Below, piece by piece: positions 1 to 30,800 of a DNA stretch of 64,000 nt. Source of the DNA: Paulinella micropora (taxonomy: Eukaryota; Cercozoa; Imbricatea; Euglyphida); NCBI GenBank assembly GCA_009731375.1, contig BJOX01000142.1:233989-297988 (forward strand), read 5' to 3'. Below the pieces are notes generated by a model. That model saw nothing but the letters and a program-made list of their open reading frames with translations. It was not told where the DNA came from and ran no database searches. A program made the translations under genes and the position numbers. Positions within the stretch are counted from its first letter, which is position 1. Each line of letters begins with the position of its first letter.

Positions 1-781
<781 letters not shown>

Positions 782-1113
782 NNNNNNNNNNNNNNNNNNN
801 NNNNNNNNNNNNNNNNNNNNNNNNNNNNNNNNNNNNNNNNNNNNNNNNNNNNNNNNNNNNNNNNNNNNNNNNNNNNNNNNNNNNNNNNNNNNNNNNNNNN
901 NNNNNNNNNNNNNNNNNNNNNNNNNNNNNNNNNNNNNNNNNNNNNNNNNNNNNNNNNNNNNNNNNNNNNNNNNNNNNNNNNNNNNNNNNNNNNNNNNNNN
1001 NNNNNNNNNNNNNNNNNNNNNNNNNNNNNNNNNNNNNNNNNNNNNNNNNNNNNNNNNNNNNNNNNNNNNNNNNNNNNNNNNNNNNNNNNNNNNNNNNNNN
1101 NNNNNNNNNNNNN
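782..1113. other. Assembly gap (332 N)
   Basis: The gap sits between a TTC tract and a TTG/CTG tract, just upstream of the first recognised ADA2 exon. The missing 5' end of ADA2 may lie in it or before it. Confidence 0.99.
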
Positions 1114-1145
1114 TTGTTGCTGCTGCTGCTGCTGCTGTTGCTGTT

Positions 1146-1195
<50 letters not shown>

Positions 1196-1278
1196 GGTTC
1201 TTGTTTTTGTTGTTCTTATTGTTGTTGTTGTTGTTGTTTTTGTTGTTGTTGTTGTCGTCGTCGTCGCCGTCGTCGTTG

Positions 1279-1309
<31 letters not shown>

Positions 1310-1391
1310 TGTTGTTGATGTTGCTGTTGTTGCTGTTGTTGCTGTTGTCGTTGTTGTCGTTGTTGTTTCTTGTTGTTGTGGCTGCTGCTAG

Positions 1392-17839
<16,448 letters not shown>

Positions 17840-19014
17840 CACTCCTCCTGCCCCTGCTAGGGCACCAGGCTGACCTCTTAAGGAACCAAGCAAGCTAGTC
17901 CAGACTCCTCCTTTAGTATTTTTTTTTCGTTTAGCAGTTTGTTGGGCATGATGTGTGTACCTTTCTCTGAATCACCTGGCGCAACAAAATACATCATCAT
18001 CATCGTCAACTACAATAGTGGTAGCATGTGTTATTTCATTTTATTTCAGGATGATTAAGAGGGGAATGAGGTGGAATGGGGTGAGATTGAGTCTCTTTCA
18101 TTAGCTCAGCCATGGGACATCACGATTCCTTGATTTTTTTTCAATAGTAAAGTTATTTAGAGCATGTGGACAGTGTCACACTATTTTTGTCGGTGAAGAT
18201 CAGAAAGACTTTATTTATTGTATGACTGGTTCTTACTCAACTCAATTCAAGCACTCTGAGAATAACCTAATCTTCCTCCTCTTTATAAAAGAGGAAACCA
18301 ATCAATATGATGGGAAAATGTAGGAGACTATCAGAGCCAAGCAACAAAGGAAACAGACAATTTCAAAGTTCCTATTGTCCGGCCTAACGATAATATTATC
18401 CTGTGTAAGATTTAGTAGTACCGGTTAAGCTTACTTGTAATAATATTATCGTTTTCAACCGTCTCAGGGTAATAACACTGAAACACACATAACTGCCATA
18501 CCTTAATGTCACTTGAATGTTAGACCTATTATATTATATTAATAATTAATTTAGTCAGTATGGTCCGGCATATGTGACTCAGTGTTGTAATACCCACGCC
18601 GGGTATACTACATCGTTATTACGCTATCATGATTGGCACGGTTTTTACGGGAATTCACTTGTGGAACTGATTCCTTGTTATTAAATGTATTTTAAGATGA
18701 ATTCTTATTACTTTTTCGGTTTTGACTCGAAGAATACTTCCTGTTTAACTGAATGTTGTATTAGGATAAAGGGGTATGGGGGGGAAGCTTGGAAGCTTGG
18801 ATCCCATAGAACCTAGTATTAATAAATCGTATATTTTACACTTAACCGTATACAGGAGTGGTGAAGGTTATTAGTATTATTAATAATAAGTTACACAAAG
18901 CTGTGGCATCCTTATTGAGTAACCTCCCACATTAATTAATAGCCGTCACGAGTCACACTCTGAAATAGAACGATAACTTCACTATCTGTAACCATGAACG
19001 TGCACTACCAGAGT
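17840..19014. other. Intergenic spacer between convergent ADA2 and VPS9 genes
   Basis: AT-rich and largely non-repetitive, unlike most of the window. ADA2 ends at its left edge and the minus-strand VPS9-domain gene ends at its right edge, so the genes are tail to tail. Both 3' UTRs and polyadenylation sites should lie here. I see no further gene. Confidence 0.8.
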
Positions 19015-19790
19015 TCATCTCATATGATTTAACAAGGTAGTAGGAGAAAGCGCATATGTCCTTGAACGAGGTGCAACAGGGCCTCCGCGAGAGAAGGGAG
19101 AAAACAGCGAGCTTGCTGAAGACGAGTCGCGTGGGAAGTCTTCTGCAGACTGCGAAGAGTCTGCGGCCCCCTTGTTCGTCAGTTCACTGTAAGAATTCAT
19201 CTGCTTTGTAGCTTCTTTCTTACTTGAGTAAGGGTTGCGGTTCTTTGCATGGGTCCGTGCAGGAAGGTCGACATTAGGAGTCACTGCAGCCGCTCTGGAA
19301 CGGCCGCGGCGGGCAACACCTGCGCCGTGCAGGGGAGGCGGGCGCGACAGAGGACGAGGAGGCAACAGTAACAGAGGGGGGATAGGCGAGGTTGGAGACG
19401 CAGCAGTCGGTTTCAGAACGGAACTTGGTGCACTGGAGTCAATTTCTGCTCTGGCAGTGTCTCGAGAAACACAAGATGGAGATGGGAAAGTGTGCTCAGA
19501 AATCTGCGTATGTGATGAGAAAGACGAAGGGACTGAGGCGCACGATCCTGGCCGACGTAATACTAACTCCTGCGATGCGCTGTCCGCGCTGCCAAGGAGA
19601 GAATTCTTAGAGGCGCAAGCTGAAACGAAGGGAGCAGAGGAAGGACAGGAACAAGATGACGAAAAACATACTGAACAGAAAGGAGAGGACAACGACGACA
19701 AAAAGGAAAAGGAAAAGGAAGAAGAAGAAGAAGAGGAAGAAGAAGAAGAGGAAGTAGTAGTAATTGTAGTAGTGGTAGCACTAGTAGCAC

Positions 19791-19822
<32 letters not shown>

Positions 19823-20007
19823 CAAATAGAAGTAAGAGTGGTCGTGTTAGCAGCAGCATCACCAGAAGAAGAAGAAGAAGAAGAAGAAGAAGAAGAAGAA
19901 GAAGAAGAAGAAGATGATGAAGAAGAAGAAGATGAAGAAGAAGAAGAAGAAGAGGAGGAGGAGATTTGCTCAAAGCCGTCCTGAGGGGATCGCCCAAGCA
20001 TAACACC
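19015..20007 (-). CDS. VPS9 gene, last exon: Ser/Thr-rich low-complexity tail
   Basis: Starts GVMLGRSPQDGFEQI at the acceptor GCGCTTAG|GGTGTT and runs 331 codons to a stop. It contains long Ser runs (reverse strand of GAA/GAG repeats at about 19865-19970), a Thr run, a second Ser run near 19720, and a Ser/Pro/Arg-rich end (...SPTTLLNHMR). Phase 0 matches the preceding VPS9 exon. The composition suggests a disordered, possibly phosphorylated tail. This is the longest exon of the gene and the only clear case here of a microsatellite kept in frame within a coding exon. Confidence 0.75.
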
Positions 20008-21279
20008 CTAAGCGCAATAGTGCACATGCGTTACATTTGCATTAATTGCATGTTATGGATATTTTTCTTCTGCGATTGGGCTGTATAGCTGTGCAGGCCT
20101 ACCTTGGCGGAATCCTGCCGCCACAGACCTTCTTGAACGTAGCTGAGCGCTGCCTCAAAGACTGTCAGATAGTACCTGTACATGAGCAAGCATCTTTCTG
20201 CGTGATTACAGCTTTAGTAGTGTTTCTGGGCTTCATTTTGGTGCTTTCCTCATGAAGCACATAACAAACGCCAGGCAACGACAGAGTTGAAGGTTTACCC
20301 TCCTTCTCCGTTGAGAACGCTGCTGTCTGCAAGTCCCCACATGTAGCTGTGCACAACAGTACGAGAGTGTTGGATAGACATATTGACGGAGCTTGAACAA
20401 GCATTAGGAATAGTAGTGTTCCCCCTTCCTCCCCCCCGGGGCCACACACACGACATGACTTCTCGCTGTGCCCACGGCTGCATCCATCTGTTCTCTCTCA
20501 GCAGGGTGATTGGCTGACTGTCGGTCCGTGGCCGGGGACTCGAGGCGTGCTCGGGACATGACGAAGAGAAAGATGGGGAAGAAGTCATCAGCCGACAGCA
20601 AGCTCTCCTCCACGTCCTGACCAGCAGGCCAGCAAATACATACTTTCATGTAAATCAAGTACACAACACAAAAATCTTAAGGCATACTGTGTAAGGATGC
20701 ACATCCTGCAGCAAGGCGGACAGGCAGAGAAAGCGAGAACGGGCCAGGGGATCTAATTCATGAGTTGCAAGGCAGGCGCGGGTGTGGCTTACCTGCTGCT
20801 CTGCCGCCGCGAGCCCGCGCCCCGCCTGCCGCTGCACTTCGAACTGCCATACAACCAATCCAACCAAAACACTTGGAAGTGGCAGCACAATCCAGCTTGC
20901 ATACAGCCAGCGAGCGCTTCGTTGGGTTCGCTGTGTGCCCACAGTCGATCGGCATCTTTGTCAATATTCACTGTGATTCCATAATGCCAAGCCGTAAAGA
21001 AAGATTGTATTCGGTGGGGGGGGGGGGGGGGNNNNNNNNNNACATGACCATCAATGTGCTAAGGACGACTTTGTAGTGGGCAGGCGAAGGACACGAATCA
21101 AAGCGCATAATCGTGGGTGGGACGCTTCGTATATTTTTTTTAGCACAAGATGGTGGGTGAACATGCTTCGTGTGTAAAATGAACTTTGCCAAAGCAATGA
21201 TGATTGTGACGATGGTGATGATGGTGATGATGTGAGTGATAATAATAATAATAATAATAATAACAACAACAACAACAAC

Positions 21280-21312
<33 letters not shown>

Positions 21313-22267
21313 TAGGGGCTGCGCACCTGAAAGTCTCACATGCACAACTTTTACAGCCTTCGAGCAATCTCAGCCATTCATTTTGGTGCCGGCAAATTCG
21401 CTTCGGGTACGTACAATTGTGGGGCTGGGGTTCCCGGAAGGAGGACCCCCCGGACCCCCCCCTTTCCACAGTCGACAGGGTACGTTCACTTGCCGGAGGT
21501 AACCGGCATAAACCCTTCCGGCACAACTCTTAGAGCCTTGGAGCATTCTCAGCCATTCATTTTGGTGCCGGCTAATTCCCGTGGGGTACGTACAATTGCA
21601 GGGCTGGTGTTCCCGGGGGCAGGGCCCCCCGGACCCCCCTTCCCCGTCGACAGGGTGCGTTCAATTGCCGGAGGTACCAGCAGAACGCAAGTGTAAGCTC
21701 TGGTGGCACAAAAATCTAAAATCTCTGGTTTTGTGCCACCCGACACCAAACCTTTTGGATCTCCGGAGAGAGCTCATCGAGAGGTGTCGGGTACACCAAA
21801 AATCAGCCTCAAACTCCCTCTGGTGTGCGCAAACGGCGCCTGGTGGCGCAAAATCCTGAATTTTTTTGGTTTGTACGCCACCCGGCACCACAGTTTTATA
21901 TTTTCGAAGAGAGTTCATCAAGAAGTGTCAGATACACCAAATATCAGCCGCTAAATCCCCGCGCAAACGGCGCCTGGAGGCAAAAAAGACCTCAATTTTC
22001 TGGTTTGTGTGCCACCCGCGACCACAACGGGTAGGTACAATTGCAGGGCTGGGGTTCCCGGGGAGAGGGCCCCCCGGACCCCCCCTTCCCCATCAAAAGG
22101 GTACATTCACTTGCCATTCACGCAAATTTTGCGTTAGGGGAGTGTCCTGAATGCCAAAATTTATTGTTTTCTGGGAGTACTTGCCGGAGGTACCGGCAAG
22201 TACTCCCACCAGAAAACAATAAAGTTTGGCATTCAGGACACTCCCCTAACGCAAAATTTGCGTGAAT

Positions 22268-22326
<59 letters not shown>

Positions 22327-22857
22327 CATCAATATCGAGTCTGGGGCTAGCCACCCTGTCAATATGAGCTCCCAACTCCTCCTGGTTCCCACAAACCACG
22401 ATTTATCGGGTGCAGAAATAGGCCAAAAAAACAAGGAATTTTTTGCATTCAGGACACTCCCCTAACGCAAATATTTGCGTGAATTCCAAAAAAAATTATA
22501 CCAGCATCAACATCGAGTCTGGGGCTAGCCAACCTGTCAACATGAACTCCTCCCAGTTCCCTCGGGACAGAAGGTGCAGAAATAGGCCCAAAAAACAAGG
22601 AAGTTTGGCAGTCAGGACACTCCCCTAACGAAAATATGTGCGTGAATTCCAAAAAAAATCATATCAGCATCAACATCGAGTCTGGGGCTAGCCACCCTGC
22701 AATATGAGCTCCCAACTCCTCCTAGTTCCCACAAACCATGATTTATCGGGACAGGGGTGCCGATTTGCTGGGTGGGTGGGGTACACAATTTCCATTTTCC
22801 CCTCCCCCCAAACCCCCCACCCCCTACTCCCAACACCTTTCAGGGATAATAGTAATA

Positions 22858-22915
<58 letters not shown>

Positions 22916-25354
22916 AGCAAGCGGGTGTGGGGCGTAGGACCTGGTGTGTGCTATAGATGGCGCGTGCCGTATCCAGCAAGACCTGCATCGCATATACTTG
23001 TGCATGCATTCCTGTATAGTACTACTGCCTCACTGCACAATCTCACCAAACGAAGGCATTCTATAAATTACATGAGCAAGGAGAAACATACGGGTAATGA
23101 TGTGCGCGTTCAATGAACGCGCACAACGAGAGCAAGCACAAGCAGCATAGATCGAGAACACACGAAGAGAATACACCTCCACTTTCTGCGTAGGGAGCGC
23201 TCTATGCCCCATGTAGCTGAGCTCAAACACAGCCGCCGCCCAAGCAGTCTCCGTCTGTGGCCAACATGCACGAATATAGTATTCAATAACGGCCTTTCAT
23301 ATTTGCGTGTAAATGCATAAGTCAAACCGTGGTAGAGTACGTAACGTACACAAAATTTTCAACCAAATATACATACATACACACACATACATACATGCAT
23401 ACATACATACATACATACATACATACATACATACATACATACGCATAGATGTACATGCATGCACTTTTACACGTATCAGTCATTTCTTACATCAAAGAAC
23501 ATACATTTTGCATGCATATGCGTACGCATGCATGGAGAAGCCAATCACGCATGGCTGGCTGCGAGCCGTGCACGGGCAGGCAGAGGACGCAGCAGTGCAC
23601 AGGCTGAGGCTTGCAGGCTGGCAGAGAACAGAGTGTTGCCTGTTGTGTGGGAGGGATGCCGAAGTCCGTCTGTGAGCGGGCGCGCAGCTCCAACAGATGC
23701 GCTCTCTGCCACCGACACACAGACAGTAGATCATCAGGGACGACAGTGGGATGAATGTGGCATGTGTTGCAAAGGTAAAATGGACAAAGACATGACTTCT
23801 TTGAAAAAAAACAAGTCCGCTGCCTCCCTTTCATTGCTTTTCCATGTTTCTGTCTTTTCTGCCTGGTAAAAGAGCTCCAAGACAGCTGGCAGAGCTGCAG
23901 TGCAGCCATCACCGATAAACTCCGAGCCGCTGTGTGCGGCCGTCACGTACTAAGTGCCGAGTCGCTGTGTTGTGTTGTGTGCGTTGTGTGTGTTGGCTGT
24001 GCGTGCAGCAAGCGCACCAGCAGGGCGTCCTCCTTGACGTGCAGCCTCTTGAGCCCTGCAGCCACAGCAAAGACATCAGCGAGTGGAACAGACGGGTCAG
24101 CCTACAGAGCAGGCAAACAGTTCCTAAGGGACGAGTCGATCGGGTTCATCGAGCAACTGCTCGTATAGAAATCGTTCGAACGTGATGCAGAGCAAGAGAA
24201 CACATCGAACGGCGAGTCAACATATAGATCAGGTCCGAACTGTCATCGCGCACAGACAGCTTAGCATACTAGCTTGCTGCAGGTCGTGTGCCAGCCAGGC
24301 CAGGCAGTCGTGCAGGTGCACGCGCGCAAAGGCACACAAGAAGCAGAGCACGGCGAGGCAAGGCAGGGAGGAAAGACGCAAGGCAGGAGAGAGAGAACGG
24401 AGAAGGCGAACCGGTCTGCAGCCTGTCAACGATGGGCAAGAGCAGCGAGCGCTCCATACAGCGGGACACACATGCACTCAGCAACTGCAGACAGGAACAA
24501 GAGCAAAACAGGGATATTAAGACCAGTATTTTGACGCCAGACACACTACTAATACTAATGACAACTGTGAATAGCAGAGAACAAGCAGTCGCGAACGCAA
24601 GTAAACACCTGGGGAAAAGAGTTTTGGCTTGAAATATGATATAAATATATCTACAGGACGGATTGGTACAGGATGTAATGCGTACACACATACATATCTG
24701 CTTACATATTTAACGCAAACATACATAGTTTTCAATGCATACATATGTACAAATCAATTATTCATCTATATGTACGCATGATTGTATGTATGTGTCTGTG
24801 TGTGTGTGTGCATGTAGACATGAATGTGTGTGCGAGTTGTGTGGCTAGGGTCGTGTGAGGCCAGCTGCGCAGGGCGGCTTGGCTGCTGGTGCGTCGGGGT
24901 GTGTGTAGCTACGGCTTGGCTGCTGGTGCGTCGGGGTGTGTGTAGCTACAGCGTGTGGCGCGGGCGGCTTGGCTGCTAGGGTGTGTGTAATGTATGTAGG
25001 CGGTTGTGGGCCATGCGTGGCTGGGCGTGTGCGGCCCGGGAGCTGGGCGGCTGTGCTTGCACGAGCGGCGGACCTGCTCGCGAGCTGCCTGCGCCCTGGC
25101 CACAGCCTCCAGATTCTCCTGCGCCCTGGCCACAGCCTCCAGCTCCTGCTGCTGCGCCCGCTCGCACCCTGCCGCAGTGTGCTGAGGGCCAGAGAGACAA
25201 GCGGATCAACACGGCAAGGGCAACACGCACCATACACGTGGCATGCATGGACATAGAATCGACACACTTTCCTCACCTTCTTCAAAATGAGATTTTCTGC
25301 CCTCCTCTTACTTTTTATCCTCCTCCTCCTCTATGTCTCTCTCACTTTGTCATC

Positions 25355-25411
<57 letters not shown>

Positions 25412-27074
25412 CGAAGCTTTGGCGACGGATGATCAGAGCAACCTTGGGTAGTAGAGCAATGACGCCTTGCCATGAAACACAAGTAAAATGAATCCAGTCT
25501 ACCCTCACTAATCGCAGCGCGTTTTCGAAAGTGTGCGTGAATGAGTGTATGTTAGAACATATGTACATTTATGTATGTATTTATGAATGCATGCATGTTG
25601 GATGTATGCAAGTATGCATATGTGTATGTGTGTATCTCTATGTGTGTGCATGTGCATGTGCATGTGAGTGTGTGTGTGTGTGTATTCATTCCGGTTGTGC
25701 CATCAGCGCTGTGGCTGGCTGCAGGGCAAGGCCGTGCTGCAGGGCTGGCTGCAGGGCAAGGCCGTGCTGCAGAACAGATGCGGGGCACGTGCTGTAGAAC
25801 AGGTGCGGGCATGGCTAGGCAGCGCCGGTGTGTGTGTGTGTGGGGGGNNNNNNNNNNNNNNNNNNNNNNNNNNNNNNNNNNNNNNNNNNNNNNNNNNNNN
25901 NNNNNNNNNNNNNNNNNNNNNNNNNNNNNNNNNNNNNNNNNNNNNNNNNNNNNNNNNNNNNNNNNNNNNNNNNNNNNNNNNNNNNNNNNNNNNNNNNNNN
26001 NNNNNNNNNNNNNNNNNNNNNNNNNNNNNNNNNNNNNNNNNNNNNNNNNNNNNNNNNNNNNNNNNNNNNNNNNNNNNNNNNNNNNNNNNNNNNNNNNNNN
26101 NNNNNNNNNNNNNNNNNNNNNNNNNNNNNNNNNNNNNNNNNNNNNNNNNNNNNNNNNNNNNNNNNNNNNNNNNNNNNNNNNNNNNNNNNNNNNNNNNNNN
26201 NNNNNNNNNNNNNNNNNNNNNNNNNNNNNNNNNNNNNNNNNNNNNNNNNNNNNNNNNNNNNNNNNNNNNNNNNNNNNNNNNNNNNNNNNNNNNNNNNNNN
26301 NNNNNNNNNNNNNNNNNNNNNNNNNNNNNNNNNNNNNNNNNNNNNNNNNNNNNNNNNNNGGGGGGGGGGGGGGGGGGGGCAACCAGCAGCGCAGGATGAT
26401 CATCCAGCGACGATGGCACCAGCTCCTGGCAGACCGACACATAGGAACACTTGAGAAACCAAGAGAGACCAAGCACGAGAGCAAAATCGACCCAAGGATC
26501 ATCAATTCACAACATGGATGTATTGGATTAAATTGCTTTGTTTGTAACTTTAACCTTGCTAATCTGTTGTGTTTGGAGTCCTCGCATCCAGGTTTATGTG
26601 CATGACAACGAAGTATTACGGAGGCGTGCATGTATGTGTGTGTGTGTGTGTGTTTCTGTGTGTGTGGAAGTGGCAATTGGCCTGGAGCGCGGCGCCGTGC
26701 TGCTGTTCCACGTGCATGCGCAAGCCCTCCATGAACTGCCGCATCACACCTAGCCCCATGCAGCGACCCGTCCAGATGACACACGTAAGGCAGGAGCTCG
26801 GCCATATCAAACATGCGGAACAGCAAGCCGTGCATATCAAACGTGCAAGACAGAAGGCGAGAAAGATAGTAGGCAGAGAACAAATGGGAAAAAAAGGCGG
26901 GGGGGGGGTAGCCAAAGGAGAAGGAATGAGACAGAATGGGAAGAGGAAATAGCAAAGCGGCAGTGCAGTCCGGACTGACCCAGCATGGTGTGCGGTTTCT
27001 TCTCCAGCGTCTGAAAGCCCTTCTGGAACCGCCAGCGCGCCCTGCCCTGCGCCCCGCCCGCGCAAGTCTGTGAG

Positions 27075-27128
<54 letters not shown>

Positions 27129-27740
27129 CTCTGCCTCTCTCCCTCTTTCTACTCACAACGGGAGGGCCTATGTGCTCGCTCCACTCGCTGCGGCACACGC
27201 CACAAGGCAGGGCGCCGCGGAACCACCACACACACGTCCCCAAGCATACACAGTGGTGCGGAAATGCTCCCAAGCGTGCCAAGCGGTGGAGAAAGACGAA
27301 CCAAGGCAGCAAAATGGCAGAACAGAAACGGAGGACCTCCTCTGTCTCTCGGTTGAGGAGCCGCGCGTCCAGGAAATGCGACTAAGGGCACAAAGCACGG
27401 GCAATGCTTCGCACTGGCCCTTACTATGGCGTGTGCATGTTTCTGCACTTGTTGACTACGCAGCAAGAGCAGCGGCCATAGGTGGCTACCACAGCCAGCT
27501 GTACGCCTGGCTCCTGTCCGCCGGTGCCGCCTGCATCCGCCGGCCACGCTGTGCACAGCCAGCCAGCCCAGGCCAAGACATGCCGTGCGCTGGCCAGAGC
27601 GGCAGGCGTGGCGGCAGCACACGCAGCAGGGGAGTACAGAGGGACCTAAACAAGGAGGCCGGCCAGCCAGAACCTGCAGCAATAGATCCAGCATGTGTGA
27701 GTAGGCAGGTGGGTGGTTGTGTAAGTTGATCTCCTGGGGC

Positions 27741-27826
<86 letters not shown>

Positions 27827-30800
27827 GTCCGTCTGTCTGCCTACCGACCAACTTTTCACCATACCCACCTACCTACATGAGTAACCCCCTTCCTTCCTAT
27901 CCATCTATCCACCCATACATACGTTCATCCATTCGTTCGTCAATCTAAGCTAGCCCTAACTTCAATGGAGGTTACCTCTATCAATTCCTTGCCCTGGTCA
28001 TTCGCCTTGCACCCATAATCAAACCACAGCAGAAATGTGTCAGCCAGCATAACTGCCAGCGGCAAAAAAGGCGCCCAGCTTGGACAAGAAGCGTTCAGGC
28101 ACGCAGATGGTGCAAGCAGGTAACGAGCAAAAGACACGTGTGCATTCGTTGCAAACAAACCAAGAAGAAGAAGAAGAAGAAGAAGAAGAGTAGGAGGAGG
28201 AAGAAGAAGAAGAAGAAGAGGAGGAGGAGGAGGAGGAGGAAGAAGAAGAAGAAGAAGAAGAAGAAGAAAATTGTACAAGGCTGTGTTGAAGCCTGAGGGA
28301 GTGTGAGAGCGCGCCCATGGCGACGTTGTATTTGAACAGCGCCTTTTCTTCCTGCCATACAGACAAACAGAGATAGGCCGGCAACAAGCAACAAGGGCCA
28401 GCTGCGCAGCAGGGCGGGTCAGCAGAGCTAGGAAGACGACAAGGGCCAGCTGCGACGGGCGGGCATGCAGCAGCTGCGGCGTGCGGTGGACGGCAGGTGA
28501 GAGCACACGGCACATGAGGACGCACGGCACAAGTGTGAGGGCGCACCTCCCGCATGCGGCAGATGGCTGCGTTCAGCGCATGCACCTGCCAGCACCACCA
28601 GCCGCGTCCCCAACCACCTGCTCCAGCCAGCCCCTCAGCCCGGACCCCGCCGGAGGTACCGAACGAACACACAGGAGCGGCACACAACACATAGGTGCAG
28701 CGCGGCATGCGCGACACAATGCAACCCAACCCCTGCCAAAAGGGCAACACACTGCGCACTGGCACAGAGGGGCAAGCACGGCACGGGCTGCACACATGCG
28801 CCCACCACCAGGGCACAACACGTGTGCGGACCACTTCCTCTGCTTGGTCGCTGAGAAAGCTCTGGGCAGGTTCTGAGATGTACCGCACGAGCTACCACAC
28901 GAGCCAACACAATAACAACACCAGATGGTCCGAAAAGGCAGCAGCGCAGAGAAAAAAAAAAAACAAAGCTGGCGGCCAGGGCAGCAGACGAGGGAAGCCA
29001 GGCAAGGGCAGGCAGGGTAAGCAGGCAAGGGCAGGGCAAGGTCAGGCAGGGCAAAGGACAGGGTAGATCAAGGGCAGGCAGATCAAGGGCAGGGCAGGCA
29101 AAGGGACCAGGCGGTGGTGCTCCAGCAAGAGCACGGCGAACACGTCGGCCAGACGGCGCGCGCTTCGCAGCTTGCCGCCCTCCCCCCACTGACAGTCACC
29201 ACCAGGCACAACAACAAGTCCAACCAAGCCTTGCCACAGCTCGGCTGGGACAAACATCAACTCGCGCTGTCTGCCTTGCTTAGCACTGCAATCTTGCTGG
29301 CTGCTTTCCACGGCTTGTTCCTCTTCGCTCTTGGAGCGCACACCCCTTAGTTTATCTATATCGCCGAGGGAGCTGCTGTTTTGTGTACGTTCGGCATGCG
29401 GTTGATTGAAAGGTGAGACCATTCAAAACCAGGACAAAAGCAGAGAAAGCATAGTCTCGAGCGAGACAAAAACATGGGACATGTGTACAAGGGTGCAATA
29501 AGTAAAGAGGGTGTAACCAGAGCAAGAAGGTAGCAGGGGCAAAAGCGAGCAAAGGGTGAGGTCAGGCGGAACGACACGGGCAGGAAACAGAAACGACAAG
29601 GCAGGAAGGAGCAAGACCACTTCGAGGTGTGTGTGGGTCAGGCGCAGCTGGCGCGTGGAGCGGCGACCCAGCACAGCCAACTGCGCCACCTGCACACCAC
29701 ACACCCACAGCAGCGCTGCTGACTGCCGCCCCAGGCAAGGCGGAGATGGAGAGCATGGCAGGCGTAGAGAAGGAAAGCAAGGCAGCGAAGTGCAACACTG
29801 AGGATTGTGGGTGATCAGAGCATGCGCAAAAACAGAACAAGCATTAGACGGGGGAATGGTGACACAGGTATGGCGAAAAGTAAGCGAGACGGAGTGGATA
29901 CAGAAAGCCTTGTGCAGAAAGCGACAACAGGCGGCCCCAGAAACATATAACATGTCATGGCCTGCAAAGTGCGAAGTGATTTATGCCTGCAAGCTATTTT
30001 GTATGGACTCCGTGGACTGCGCGGCGGGTCCTTCATACCCCTGTTTGGACCTCGCACTGCCTACTTGGGACTTTTCTTCACGCTCTTTCGCAAATTTTGA
30101 GTTTAGTGTGTCATCTACCACGTATGCTTTTGCATGCATCGGTGTATATTGGTGTGCGACTGTGGAAATGTGAGCAAGGACCTGGAAGGTTTGGTAGGAG
30201 GCGTGCGAGGACTCTATTGCTGTGGGACTGTTACTGCTGCTACTACTGCGCGGCGAAGGCAACAACGACAAGGCAACCAGGCGCTTGGCACTGCCTGCAA
30301 CGCAGCAGATAAAGCAGCCAGCGTGCAAAGACGGGCAAGCACAGCGATCAACACTGGCGGCGGAAACACCGCGCCAATATTGCCAGAACAAGACAGAACA
30401 CAGAGTAGGGGCAGTGCAGCAGGAATCAGCAGTTGAGACCTTTCTGTCTGCCATCCTGGTTTATCAGCGCTTCAGTCTCTTTCTTCCCGCGTTTGATCCA
30501 AGCGGACTCTTCTTGGCCCTGAAGCCAAGAAAAAATAAAGGCAACTGATGAAGAGAGCATACACACGGCAGAGCAATAGACAAGGAAATATCAAAAGCTG
30601 ATTTCTCAAGGGCTAGGTCGGTGGCGAAGTATGTGCAAGAGAGGCGACACCTTAGAGTGCGGGTCGTGTTGGCCGAGCGCGAGGCAGAGTTCGCTCCAGA
30701 TCAGCTGCGCGGCCTGGTGCAGGCCCGGGCTGCTGCGCTGGCCGCCCTCGCTGCTGTGCTGCTGCAGCAGACAGGCTGCCACGTCGTGCCGCGTCAAATT

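Larger units (their letters stand above)
20850..23639. repeat. Large VPS9-gene intron: hairpin and tandem-repeat cluster
   Basis: Contains a poly-G run with a 10-N gap (21015-21041), AAT/AAC triplets (about 21238-21313), two related ~190-bp units with a partial third (21340-22110), two to three ~150-bp units (about 21695-22020), a long palindrome (about 22110-22270), TA repeats (22274-22322), three ~170-bp units (22322-22690), AAT repeats (about 22846-22914) and CATA repeats (23370-23445). No exon was recognised between 20843 and 23640. Confidence 0.75.

Noticed and set aside
27480-27530. Plus-strand reading GGYHSQLYAWLLSAG
   Set aside because: The minus-strand exon 27530-27490 has proper AG/GT borders and a phase that fits its neighbours on both sides.
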